Shown here one piece after another: positions 1 to 11,553 of a stretch of DNA of 64,000 nucleotides. The stretch's first letter is position 1; each line of letters opens with the position of its first letter. The stretch is from Pyrrhosoma nymphula. Its lineage: Eukaryota; Arthropoda; Insecta; Odonata; Coenagrionidae. The stretch is from contig OY754338.1 of the NCBI GenBank assembly GCA_963573305.1, positions 45,597,531 to 45,661,530 on the forward strand, read 5' to 3'. Below the pieces are notes generated by a model that worked only from the letters and a program-made list of their open reading frames with translations, was not told the DNA's origin and made no database searches. The position numbers and the translations under genes are program-made.

Positions 1-14
1 CAAATTTTATACTC

Positions 15-435
15 CATTTACATACATACCCATCACTCAATTTCCTTTCGGGGTTGGCACAGTCAAGAAAGTTTCATTCTCGGTGATAGGCCGGTAAGGC
101 TGACTGCGCTTTAATAATTTCCTCCATACTCTCCTCCTAGCATATCATACCTGTTTCCTTTCAGTTACTCTCACACAATGCTTCTTACACGCCATCCTGT
201 TCTCAAGGATCCTAATATTCATTCTCTTTCGAGTAACTTCAACCGCATTCACCCAAGACTTTCTCGGTCTATCACTTCCTCGTACACTCCTCTATCATAA
301 ACCTGCTTCATTATTCGACTCTCATCCATTCTCTCGACTTGGCAAAACCAACCAGCGGACCATTCTCTTTTCATGTCTATTACCGAAGCATCCATTCCAC
401 CTTCTTTTATCACCCACATATCCCTTACTCTTATA
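15..435 (-). mobile_element. LINE 3' end fragment, copy 1
   Basis: Read on the minus strand this resembles the C-terminal end of a non-LTR reverse transcriptase, of the common type with a WFGHVERMDESR-like motif (here degraded to FCQVERMDESR) followed by a basic glycine/arginine stretch. Stops and frame changes interrupt it. A second copy lies at 1868-2300 in the same orientation, and a plus-strand relative carrying the same MDES motif lies at 60510-60990. The right edge abuts an oppositely oriented LINE fragment, so one may have inserted into the other. The clade is not resolved. Confidence 0.5.
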
Positions 436-439
436 GACT

Positions 440-1108
440 TAACATAAAGGCGACAGATGAAGTGAAGTATCTAGGAGTTACAATAACTTCGGACCTATCG
501 TGGGGAGCACATATAAGAAATATTTGTGGCAAAGCTCTGAAGAAGCTAGGATTCGTCAAGCGTATTGTGGGAAGATTTTCAGATGAAAAAGTAAAAGAGA
601 GGTGCTATTTCGCACTCGTCCGGTCACACCTTGAATATGCAGCGACCATATGGGATCCGGTGCAGAAACACTTAATCCGGGAACTTAATAAAATACAAAG
701 GAAAGCCGCGCGATTCGTCAAAAACTGCTACGGGCGTACAGACAGCGTTACACAGATGTTAAACGAATTAGGCTGAGAGCCGCTAGAGACTCGGAGGCTG
801 CGCGCTAGGCTTAGATTGCTTGAACAATTGAGAATAGATATCTTTCAGAGCGACACGGAGAACATCATATTAGAACCCTACTATATTTCTAGGTCCGACA
901 GAAACGATAAATTAAGAGAGATATTTTGCCGAACGGATAGGTATGGGAATTCGTTTTTCCCCCGAACAATAAGGGATTACAATAAATGCTAGGCGTTATT
1001 TCATAGAGCGTTTCCTTTTTATATGTAAACGGCTGGTGTCCTAACACCCCCCGCCACACGCCTATTGAGGCGGCTTGCGGGGTAGTGTGTAGATGTAGAT
1101 GTAGATGA
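440..1108 (+). pseudogene. Jockey-like LINE, ORF2 C-terminus plus 3' UTR
   Basis: The open part to base 776 encodes the end of a non-LTR reverse transcriptase: KYLGVTITSDLSW, then RSHLEYAATIWDP, then IQRKAARFV, all typical of the segment after the catalytic palm. A TGA at 774-776 sits where relatives have Trp (LGWEPLETRR), and the same frame then continues to about base 990. The 3' UTR carries a GC-rich stem-loop at 1049-1082 and ends in a short tail of repeated GTAGAT. The palm and endonuclease domains are absent, so this is a 5'-truncated dead copy. Relatives lie at 10440-11325, 35418-35533 and 63806-63940. Confidence 0.8.
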
Positions 1109-1329
1109 ACTCTATCCTTTATGCTTTTACCGCAAACACTTTCCATACACCACATATCCACTGCATTCATTCTACTCTTAAGTCTAGCATACTCAAGTTT
1201 CGCTACTTTAAAATGAAATGGAATTTTTCCACTTTTGCACACTGAAATGTTTGCATTCAATCAATTTAAAATCAATTATTAATTTATTGAGTGCTTTTTA
1301 AACAAATTTCGCATTTCCCTTAAATCTTC

Positions 1330-1560
1330 TCACGTTCAGACCCGCAGTTCACCGTGTACACCGTAAGTTAGGCTGAATGGAAAGCACGTAAATTTAGAGA
1401 GACGGAGCCTGGTGCGTAAGTCGAGAACGCGGTTCTTTCATACGGAATAGGTGTAGGTAGTACTCCCACGGAACCTCTTTCTCGACACAGTTAAACGTTC
1501 CTCACAAGTACTCGTCACCCTTGACTCCTTCCAGTGCCTTCTTGTCCTAACAGATCTAGT
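1330..1560. repeat. dispersed repeat, copy 1
   Basis: This stretch aligns by eye with 3160-3395 in the same orientation: shared blocks include CACGTAAATT, CACAAGTA(C/T)(T)CGTCACCCT and AGTGCCT. I recognise no coding potential. The class is unknown. Confidence 0.4.
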
Positions 1561-1867
1561 TATCCTTCTCTAATCCCCTCGCATCTCCCATCTCGACAAG
1601 GCTCCGGAGCTAGACTGCATGGTTTGATCGTAATATACATCAATTACAGCATGTGAGTAAATGAGTGATCACAATTGTGAGTTAGCAGGCGCCGTGATAA
1701 ATACCAGTGATCACATGCACAAACTAAATGTTAGGAAAATAAGTATAAAAAACATAAAAAGAAGTCAGATAAGATTGAAAGTTTATCAAACACGGAGAGA
1801 ATACTGTGAAGAACTATGTTAAAGTAGTGTTATTATTGAGGAAATCAACGAGTTAAACTTTTATAAA

Positions 1868-2300
1868 CCATTTACAGGCATACACATACCCATCTTGCCA
1901 CTCCCAACTGTGGTAGGGATAGTCAAAAAAGTTAGGATCTCGATGATTCTCTCGATATCGCGATCTCGATGATAAATTGACTGGTTAAATAGCTACCTCC
2001 ATACTTTTATATCATAGTTAACCTCTTTCCCTTTTGTTTCAGTGCTTCGAACACGCATTCCTGCTCTTAAGACTCCTAATATTACATCTCTTAAGTGTAT
2101 CTAGCACAAAATTCACTCATGACCTTCTCGCTGTACCCCTTCCTCTCACACCATTAATGCCTCTAGCTTAAAACTACTTCGTTACTCGATTTTTATCCGT
2201 TCTTTCGACATGAAATAACCAACGGAACACGCTCCTTTCGTATATTTCCATAACGGGAACATATTCCACATTATTTCACTACCAATTTATTCCTAACCTT
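1868..2300 (-). mobile_element. LINE 3' end fragment, copy 2
   Basis: A diverged copy of the sequence at 15-435, in the same orientation. Matching blocks occur in the same order along about 400 bp, including CATACCCATC near the left edge and the CGAC(A/T)TG(A/G)(A/C)AAACCAAC-like block near the right. Coding sense has been lost. Confidence 0.5.
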
Positions 2301-2557
2301 ATTCCTTCCTCTTTTACCTCAAACGCTTCTCAACTACCCCTTACTTACTGTATTAAGCCTACTCCTAAATATTATCCTAAATTTATCCTGGCAAGTAAAA
2401 AAATGCTTTTCATTTACTCTAAAAGGTCTTTTTGTAGATATCGAGATGGTAACTGATACTATAATTTAGCATTTTTATTTTTATGTGAGAAATTTTTTCA
2501 TGCAATGATTTTATGAGTAACACCGGTGAAGTAAAAGTCAAAGGAAGCTTCTAAACA

Positions 2558-2670
2558 TTGCCATGGAAAAAAATCGGTATAGACAGGAAATCGAAACACG
2601 GAACTTTGGCTTTGACGGAGCCAAAGGTTCGTGGTTCGATTTCCTGTCCATGCCGATTTTTTGGTGGCAA
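2558..2670. repeat. short foldback repeat
   Basis: Two arms of about 50 bp are inverted around a short loop. The left arm starts TTGCCATGGAAAAAAATCGG and the right arm ends CCGATTTTTTGGTGGCAA, with a few mismatches. GTGGTTCGATTTCC in the right arm resembles a tRNA-type B box, so the arms may derive from a SINE head. No coding sequence. Confidence 0.6.
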
Positions 2671-5039
2671 TTTCGACCTATTTAATCACCGCATTTACGG
2701 CAGTAATGGATAACTTCAAGCAACTATCAGAAAAGGTTAATTAATTCTTAGTTTTCTTAGTTTTATCCGGCTACGACGTTTCACTTCGAAACCGAGAAGG
2801 TACGAATAATAATACAGTGGCAAAGTATTAAGTACTATTTATCCTCATTATGAGCAAATTCCACATAGTAATTTTTCCAACAAATGATTCAATAAGACAT
2901 TAAACCCTGGTTGAGATACTTGAAAGCAATGCTGACCAAGTCAAAACAACAGAAAATCAAAATATTTTGGTTTTACAAGGGATTTGGGCCAACATCTGGG
3001 TCAAAGCAGTGCTAGGATTTACGTCCACTGATAAATAAATATTATTGCACCCCATAAGGCTGATAATAATCTATTTAGTGTTTATTTAATGACTATGCTG
3101 CCCACAATATTAACCTCACGTGTGGTGACCCAAAAATCTAACTCTTTTTACACACCATCCGTCTTCCTGTGGTGTTTTAGACATCTGGAGGACTTAGTTT
3201 GGCCGTATGGCATACACGTAAATTAAGAGCACTGCAGGCTGCTAAGTCGGGAATGCTGTTTTGAGAGACGTAAGAAGTGTATCACTCCTATAGGACCTCA
3301 TTCTCTGCGCAATAAACGTGACTCACACAAGTATTCGTCACCCTGGGTCTATTCTTTAGTGCCTCCTCGTCTCTAAACTCACGTATGGTCGCGGTGAATA
3401 CCAACGTTCACATACGTGACACTCCAAAACCGCCTCTGAAGTAAAGCCGCGTATTCTACAAACGCTCGAAAAAAAAAGTGAACGCTCAACCGACCAATGC
3501 GAAGATCTAAAAATTCACACTACACACAAGAAGTAGGTGAACACACACACCGTGCCGAATCCCTTGCTAAGACTTCAGAGTCCTACCGTCCCGACCCAGA
3601 AATACACCGTCCGACTATGCAGTCTGAGAGCAGTGGTATAATAAAAACGGAAGACTGTTGGATAATAAAACTTATGACCATTCGTTCCTCTTTCGCTCGT
3701 AAAGGAGGGATTTATCTTCTGCGTCTCTTATCCTTCTTTCCCGAGCCGCACCCGTGGTATAGCCTCTCAATTTGAAGGCTCTCCCTCCTTTGATCACTTC
3801 GCCATTTTCCATACGTGACCTCTTGAGGAGTAAACAATGAGCGATATTCCTCGGCAGTGAAAATGAAGCAGGATGCTATTTTGGCTTCCTTGCTTCCGAA
3901 GGATACTTCTCCAATCTGGTCATCTAACACGTTCTTCTATGATTCAAACTATATGCGTAAATATATTTTTGGATATAACTGGAAACAATACAGAATAAAA
4001 ATTATATTAAACTGACTGGATTGGTAAAAAAAGCAACATAGGTATGAATTATTTTTCAATGTTATACCAGCGGTTCCGCAGATGTCACGTGTGCAATAAA
4101 TAAGTATTTGACTCGATACACCAACACTCGACAATATTCTTAAAAATTCCAAAAGGTTTTATAAAACCAATATTTTAATGTATTTTCCTCATCAATTACA
4201 GCTACTCAGTATATAAGCTCCTTAAATATTTCTAAAAAGGAATTCGGATATCGTTTCTCATGGACGTATCCTATGTATTTAACATGGAGTACAAAAAACC
4301 TGCAAAATTTAATTATAATACCTTTGTTCAATGATTATTAAATAATGACAATAAATTAATTCCTCAATTGCAACAATTATATTGTAGTTATTATATAAAA
4401 TGAAAATGTTACACATTTGTTCAGCAAATTTAACAATGACACTAGTAAATTTTTTCACTCGAACCCTGTGAATGCAATATAATTTAGATAAAATATTTTA
4501 TTTAGCGCCGTGTGACTCACTAGCACGTGGTAAAAGTGCGCACTGCGAGTCTGCGTTGCGGGCAGAACGCGTGCACAAGCCTTGCTAAAACGTGATATAA
4601 ATAAAAATCGCTATAAATTATTCCTTTGGTTTTATGTTTTCATATGTAGCGGGATCGGAATACTGAATTAAAGACGAAGGCAATGGTGTTATGCCCATGT
4701 CCTTACAACACGCACGAACAGAGATAAAGTTGTTCCGCAATATTAACAACAGCTCTATAACAAATAAAGCAAAAGTATCGGAAGTCTCAGAACACATATT
4801 GAAAAAAAGTAGCGTTAAAATTTTATGTCGATTGAACTAAGATTGATTATGCAGTAATCCGGTAAATTTTGGCATTTCCGCTAGAGGCTCAAAAAATTGA
4901 CTCTTTTTAAAACGTTTTTATTATGTTGAGTTCTTCTCTGTTTGTCTTTTCGGTACAAATTTTTCAATCGATTTTAAAATAACTTCCCGATGAGCTAGAG
5001 ACTTTAAACTTCAAACATAGCTCTGAACTGCTATGAAAA
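2671..5039. other. AT-rich intergenic DNA
   Basis: Apart from the second copy of the 1330-1560 repeat at about 3160-3395, I see no gene, RNA or recognisable element. The short open frames at 3497-3775 and 3712-4152 look like chance frames, with low-complexity composition and no known motif. Confidence 0.5.
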
Positions 5040-5269
5040 GCTATGAAAATACTTGTGGGATTGAAAACGAAAAACGTGGGGCGCATGCTGTAGATAATAG
5101 TAAGGATTGTAGGGAATAGCTATTGTTGAGAAAACTCACATAACAGTTCATAGATAACATTTTCAGTTCAATAAAATTGTTATTGACTTAGGTGAACTAT
5201 TCATGCATCAATTATCTAATTCATGCGCCCCACTTTTTTCGTTTTCAGTCTTACAAGTATTTCCATAGC
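5040..5269. repeat. foldback MITE-like repeat
   Basis: Arms of about 57 bp are inverted around a loop of about 115 bp. The left arm runs from GCTATGAAAATACTTGT to GGGGCGCATG plus TAGATA. The right arm mirrors it, with ATGCGCCCCAC and ACAAGTATTTCCATAGC. Five or six mismatches are visible. It has the form of a non-autonomous foldback element; no convincing target-site duplication was found. Confidence 0.65.
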
Positions 5270-6333
5270 TATTCAAATTCACAATCACACATTTCCAGGA
5301 CAATCTGTATGACGTTATGAATATGTATGGGGATATTAATGAGTGTGGGGCTAGGAGAAATTATTTAATACTTTTTGGTCCGATTTAAAAACATGGTTTT
5401 TAAAAATTATTTTTTAATTAAATAATTATTTTAATTTTCGCGTGACAAACAGCATTTCGGCAAGAATTACTAAAATTGTAGTTAGAGCCATTGAACGGAA
5501 AATAAATCAGGCTACATGTTGACGTTTGTTCAGTTACAATCAGCCAAGAAATTCTCTTTTTATTTGGCCTCAAACTCAGGGTTGCATAATTTTTGCGCCG
5601 ACAGTAATTACAAGTCGGGTGCGTGCTATTCTTAAGTAAAGCCATAAAATATCGGACAATTTAATTAAATCGCAATTTACTTGGCGCCTCATAGGTTGGT
5701 GATCGCTGCACTATACATGACCCAATGCATCAAAATTGACCGATCGTTGAAGTAAGCGCATAAATGTGAAATATTAAGAAATACATTTGTAAAAATAACA
5801 TATTGCTTCTCCTCACCTCAGTTGATCTCCAACAATATTTTTTTGGCTGAGACATTGATCATGAACTTTAGAAAAATTGGTATGCATACCTACCAGATTG
5901 AGGCATTCTGAAAATTTTGAGATATTGCGCCGCAGCCAAAGACAAGCAATATCTCAGCCGCTCACTCAAAATCCCGGCCAATGCCCGGGTATGCGTGTGC
6001 GGCTGTGACCCAGTTCTCGCCATTCTATTCTCGGCGGTCTCGCACCCAAATGCAATATTCACTACGCTCTTAAAGGTCTCTCTTTCATCTCATTTTTCTC
6101 ACCACTCCCACCTTCACTGTTTCCAATTCCTATTTTTTTCTTCAGACCATTGGTTTGAATCTCGGACAATGCTGCATTGGAAAAGATATTGTACTCTTTT
6201 TTGTCCTAACTGTAGGAAATCTTTATAAGGGAATTCTTTTTTTGGTAGCGGAAATATGTGTGCGGAGTATAGGTACTCAGAGTCAGTTAATTCGTCCAAG
6301 TCTCAGACGAATTGACCATTGGGACACTGGAAT

Positions 6334-6558
6334 ATTGACAAATTTCCAATCATTGCGGTTGCACAGATGATGTGGTACGCAGTCACGTGCACGGGTGCGA
6401 AGCTGACCGGCTATTGGGACATCCGGGTTCGAATAACGGTCAAGTCAACTGATTTTTTTCATGGCGAATTTCCCAATCTTGGTGTTTAACTTCGCACTCG
6501 TGCGCGTGACTTGAGTACCACATCATTTGTGGTACCGCAATGCTTGGGAAATTGTTAA
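6334..6558. repeat. foldback repeat holding a SINE-like unit
   Basis: Arms of about 70 bp are inverted. The left arm contains CATTGCGGT, ATGATGTGGTAC, GTCACGTGCACG and GTGCGAAG; the right arm holds their complements in reverse order. The interior, about 6400-6485, contains a tRNA-like B box (GGGTTCGAATA) followed by GGTCAAGTCAA and a T-rich stretch before CATGGCGAATTTC. That core also occurs at 6705-6830. Confidence 0.55.
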
Positions 6559-6704
6559 GTTAGTCGTTCTAAAGCAACAATGTTGGGTTTATTCTCCGAG
6601 ACTGTGGCATTTAATGCACGACAACGTCTCCTGTGCTACAATGTAGACTGGGAACGAGAACAATTTGTTCGTATAAAACCCCGCTGAAATTCGCCTTGAA
6701 TTAA

Positions 6705-6830
6705 GATGACTTGGCAGTGTAACTGGCTTACACACCTGACCGGCAATTGGGAGATCCGGATTCGAATCCCGGTCAAGTCAAATGATTTTTTTCCATGGCG
6801 AATTTCACCGTCTTTGGTGTATATCTGGAA
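6705..6830 (+). repeat. tRNA-derived SINE-like unit
   Basis: TGGCAGTGTAACTGG resembles an RNA polymerase III A box, and GGATTCGAATCCC about 40 bp downstream fits a B box. These are followed by GGTCAAGTCAAATG, a T run and CATGGCGAATTTC. The same 3' block occurs in the core of 6334-6558 and more loosely at 54813-54925. Folding as a functional tRNA is not convincing, so I read it as a SINE head. Confidence 0.55.
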
Positions 6831-9429
6831 CATTAAATTGTGGCTTATCAAACTCGTTGCCGAAGGTGGATGTTGGAAAACAAATGGACTGATAAGATCA
6901 CAAGCGAAAAAGCAGAGATATAAATAGAAAAGTATGAAATTAAATGGAACGCTATCATGAAGGCAAGGTCCAGATGGATAGGCAATTCACACACATCGGG
7001 ACACAATAAATTTGTTAGATAAAATCAATGAAAATATAAGTTTACGTCTCAAGAGGAAGACCTAAGGATAAAAGTATAAAGGCTAGAAAAAACGAGATAC
7101 GGAACCGAAGAGATACACGGGAAAAAACGAGTTAGCAAGGGACGGGTCAGAATGGTGGGATGCAACATTGACTGAATATTTACCGTATTTTTCTGCCCAT
7201 TGGATGCTCCTTCGATAGCCATAAGACGCAACCTGATATTTCGGGTAGCATTTGAGAATCAAAAAAATTATAAGCAACATCCAATGATGTTAACAATTTT
7301 TGAAAGATATTGTGATTATTAGCTTTCTAAAATAGCAACTGTATTAAACAAGTTTCACCACATCTTCCCTGATACAACATCATAGTTAAATATCATCATA
7401 GAGATACAACAACATATTAAAGTTATTTACCTAATAATTAATTAGTGCTATGGATGATGAGAATTTCACTCATTTCAATCTATATAGAAATGAAAAATAT
7501 TATAGTGGCCACCCACTGCATTACTCCACCCATCACTCCTATTTGTTAACATTCAGACAAAAGACTACTTCAGAAGGCATGTTCCATTTTTCATTTTGTG
7601 CAAATGAAAAATGACACAGAGAATCAAGGCGAAAAAATCCTATCGCCCTTTAACTGCCACCTGCAGCTGCATGTTCATCTCTTTTAGTCCGAGGCCAAAT
7701 ATAAATGTAACGAACCCAGGAATGGCAATTGGGAGGAGAGAGGTCCTTGGGTAACCATTCTCTTCTATTTGTTGGTACATTCTATCAAAACTTAACACCA
7801 CTTCCACCAACAACGCAGGCGGCCGCGACGGATAACATTGCCGGGAAAATTAACTTTGAGCGCCCCGTGTAACAGTGCATTCGCCCGTAACGTCGCACGC
7901 GCGACATACAATGGAGCGAATCCAATTTAGCAGCGCTGTAACTGGAAGTCACTCAAGTATTCATTGTCGTCTAAAGAAGGACAGACCCGACAGACCAGAA
8001 AAGTTGTTTGCAGTAGAAAATGGAATACAGTGAGGTGTCCGTGAATTACAACGTTCGGACATTGGGGAAAGAGAAGTTAATCTATACCTACTCCCATGTA
8101 TTGCTCTGCAGGCCATAGTGAGGTCGAGCCAGGTAGTGTTAACCCTCAATCACTCGCGCGGAGTACATTTGCATTCGTTTTGAGTTTGAAAATTCCTGAA
8201 AGTTATATGAAAATATTTCGTGAGGTTCTTTATAGTCTGCCGTTCAATTTTGCGCCAAAGCAAGCAACTTATGAGGTTTTCAGCTAACAATAAGCATGAA
8301 TTTTTGGACATACAAGGTCGATAATAATCCAGTCTCTCCTGTTGGCGATCTATAATACTCCACAAATTATTATTACTCCATAATCCTTCCCATAAAATTT
8401 TTTCTGGGAAGGATAACATTAATAACTTTATTTTTAAATGTATTACCGTGAAAATTATTTCACCTCTGTATACCTTTTATTTTATTTGTATCACTATTTT
8501 ATTTTCAATCAATTTCATCGACTGATGTGTAATAAATGTTTATTACTTAGATGTTCGTTACTGTTCCTAATTTTATGCCATGAAGATGATATGTATTTGT
8601 CTTTAAGTTAACCATTTGTTACGTATTTTTAATTTTTAACTCCATCGTCATTACCTAATATTTTTAACAAGAAAATAATGATAATTTACCGCATTATATA
8701 AAAATTTACGAAAAAGTTGTAAAAAATTGGAGTGCATTTTGTACTTCGCGGGTATCCAATTTCCGAAAGGTTGTGCAAATGACAGAGGGTTAAGAACATT
8801 AATTATTAAAAGGAACAAAGAAGATATGAAAGTAAGGTAAAGAGACGAATAGGTCTGGTTGGTTTTATATGTTGCACCGTTTGTGTTGTGGCCGTAAATG
8901 GTGAACGAAAAAATGAATCCTTGTGTTTGACGGACTTACTTGCTTAATTTGCCATTTTTGCCTACATATGTTATGAATAGCTCAAACGTACCAACCATTT
9001 AAGTCTAACACTAATTCATTTTAACTATTTCTAATAACTTTAGCCTTACGTGTAGCCTCCACGCTCTTTCAGGGTGCCTTTATGTTCAACATTCAGTTCA
9101 GGGCATAAGTTTAACCTTTACGCAATTAGCATTTCTTTTTAATTTACATTCATAAATCCAAGGAAATTTTAGCATTAATTTTAATAAGTATTCCCAGATT
9201 ATTTAGCCTTTTACATTATTTCCATTTTTTGGAGTGTTGAAGTTGGCGCAGATCGGAACATGTCTGCGCACTTCAGCGCACGCGAACGACGATAAATGGC
9301 ACAATGTGCGCAAGTGAAACGTTCGATAACCTGCGGGTAAGTGGCATTCTATAGGTTCATATGGTCGAATGTTTTGTGTGTAGCTATCGATTTCGTGGAA
9401 AATACATTTTATAAAACGCTTTTTATCAC
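6831..9429. other. intergenic DNA without recognised genes
   Basis: Mostly AT-rich, with a more GC-rich patch near 7800-8000. The open frames at 7083-7280, 7961-8149 and 8150-8419 show no known motif. I see no RNA gene or element with clear ends. Confidence 0.4.
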
Positions 9430-9725
9430 ATAGATAGAAAATAGAAGCTGGAGGAAGAAGCCCCACCGTATAAGGGGAAGAAGACGGCTAGGAGATGGCG
9501 GAAAGACGGCCTGGAGAAAGCAGGAGATTCGAGAAAGCTGGGGGAAGAAGACCACCTGCCGTAGATGGAAAAGAAGTAGACGGCCTGGAGAGGCCGGAAA
9601 CGGAACGAGAAAGCTGGAAGAAAAAGCCCAGCAGCGAGGGGAAGAAGAGTTAAGACTACAATATGGTGGAAAAGAAGAAAGGAGTTACCCGGATAAGAAA
9701 AATGAAGCTGGAACATTGCTAAGCT
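9430..9725 (+). repeat. purine-rich minisatellite-like tract
   Basis: The plus strand is strongly purine-biased over about 290 bp. It reiterates blocks such as AGCTGGAGGAAGAAG, GGGGAAGAAGACGGC and GACGGCCTGGAGA at irregular spacing. Open frames on the minus strand across it (Phe, Ser, Leu-rich) follow from this bias and are not taken as genes. Confidence 0.55.
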
Positions 9726-10136
9726 GGTCTTTTCATTAATATCTGTCCTCAAGAGATTTTATGCATGTGGGAACATTTCTGATTCCTCTCTCGCTTGGTG
9801 AGACTAATTCATTCGCACTACTTCTATTATAAGAAACTCGTTCGCATTAATGCAGGTCACAAACTTCGTGATTAAATTGTAGCGAAAGAAAAGAAAAACA
9901 GTCTATTTCACTGCGTTTTTATGTTTACTTAGGATGATTTAGATTTGCAAGAATTATCATCGCTCGAACAACCCTAGAATTTTCTTTTTGGACTTGAAAA
10001 CAATAAGCCAATTTCAAATTATAAGGTATATTATCGTATTCTGATACGAAAACAGTCCTAAAGAAAGCCTTGCTGAGGAAAATTAAGGACAATGTGAGTG
10101 TATTTCCAGTATGGTCTAACCGTTACACTTTAGCCT

Positions 10137-10370
10137 GATTCTATATCAGAAATGTTGAAGCTTGCAGTGCACCCCCTTCCACCAACTCAGATTCCACCTT
10201 CAGTGGGTATTTCACCAAACCAAACGTGGACTCTGAGGAAAGAGGACGGAAATAGACTGGATGCAATTGAGATGTGATGGTTGAAGAGAATGAGAAATTG
10301 TGATGAAGGTAGAGTGTGAGGAACAAGGAAGTGCTCGGAATGACGAGCGAGGAGAGGAAAAGATAAGAAG
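10137..10370 (-). repeat. dispersed repeat, inverted copy of 20430-20612
   Basis: The reverse complement matches 20430-20612 in block order: a GTGCACTTCCTTGTTCCTC-like start, CTCTACCTTCAT, GCAGTCTATT-like, a GAGCTCACGTTTGG-like block, ACCCACT and a CCACC-rich end. It lies directly upstream of a LINE fragment. Class unknown. Confidence 0.5.
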
Positions 10371-10439
10371 GACAATTGGTGTTTTTTCATGGTTACATAA
10401 TGAAACATTCCCAGAAAGTACGTTAAAAACAATGTTTTC

Positions 10440-11325
10440 CCGTGGTGTCAGAAGTGGGGGCTTGAAATAAACCTTAGTAAATGAACTGCAGTGCACTTCC
10501 TTTGGAAGTTATCACAGCAAAGCCATGTCTACAATGCGGGTGGAGGAAACATAAAGTCGTCAGAAGAAAGTAAAATATTTGGAAATTGCCTTAACTTCAG
10601 ACCTATCGAGGACATCACACATATGCAGCAACAGCCTTAAAAAGCTAGGACTTATCAAGTGTATAGTAGGAAGGTCCTCGGATGAAAAATTGAAAGAGAG
10701 GTGCTACTTTGCTCTAGTTACGACACACCTCGAACATGCCGCAAGCATTTGGGACCCTGGACAGAAAAACTTATTTTAAAAAATAAATTAAATACAAAGG
10801 AAAGCTGTGCGCTTATTTAAAAACTGCTACGAGTGAGCAAAGAGTGTTTTACAGATTTTAAGGAGATTAGGTTGGGAACTGCTCGAGACTCGAAGGCTAA
10901 ACGTTAGGCTTAGATTGCTTGAGAAATTCAGAACAGGAGGAGGTTTCAGTGTGACACAGAGAATATAATTTTGACGCCGCACTACATGTTCCAGTTCTAG
11001 TCTTGAAAAGATACAAGGGGCCATTCAAGTATTATTTAAGGCAATTTTGACCGCTTTTTAGCACCTCCCCTTCCCCATGTCCGGCAGGAAATATAAAAAT
11101 AATAGAGATACATTGCCGAACAGACAGATACAAAAATTCGTTCTTTCAATGCACAATAAGTGACCATAATAAAAACTGAGATCCAATCAAAACACTCCCC
11201 AAAGACATTTCACATTTTCACCTCCCTATTACATTCTCCTTTACACCACCTTCCGGCTAGTGTACTAACACCCCCTGCCACACGCTCATGCGGCAGCTCG
11301 CAGGGTAGTATGTAGATGTAGATGA
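10440..11325 (+). pseudogene. Jockey-like LINE, ORF2 C-terminus plus 3' UTR, interrupted
   Basis: Same family as 440-1108. It begins with WCQKWGLEINLSK, the segment just after the reverse transcriptase palm, and continues through LTSDLS, LIKCIVGRSSDEKLKERC and HLEHAASIWDPGQ, then into the C-terminal arginine-rich block. Stops and frameshifts are frequent. A 97-bp foreign segment sits at 10984-11080. The 3' UTR has the GC stem-loop at 11273-11305 and ends in GTAGATGTAGATG. The copy is 5'-truncated and dead. Confidence 0.75.
10984..11080 (+). repeat. 97-bp copy of 11521-11617 inside a LINE
   Basis: This segment matches 11521-11617 over 97 bp with two visible differences. The source copy joins 33 bp of flanking DNA to the left end of a MITE that starts at 11554, so what was copied spans an element border and is not a mobile unit itself. 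CATGT occurs at both edges, as microhomology or a 5-bp duplication. Confidence 0.75.
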
Positions 11326-11553
11326 AGGTAAAAGTAGACCCTGAGATGGTGTTTACCTCATTTGACCCTTTCAAGACTGAGTTTTTGTTTGCGTGATCGG
11401 AATAACATAAGCATATTTTCTAAGAATTTTTGTTTCCACTATGTGCATCAATCACTCACAATGATTTGAAAAATGTCGATCGGGAAATATATGTCGCAGT
11501 ATACATCCTGATAGGGATGCACATGTTCCAGTTCTAGTCTTGAAAAGATCCAA

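Noticed and set aside
3497..3775. 92-codon plus-strand frame
   Set aside because: No motif, no splice context, and a comparable frame on the opposite strand.
9426..9752. 108-codon minus-strand frame rich in Phe, Ser and Leu
   Set aside because: Explained by the purine tract on the other strand.
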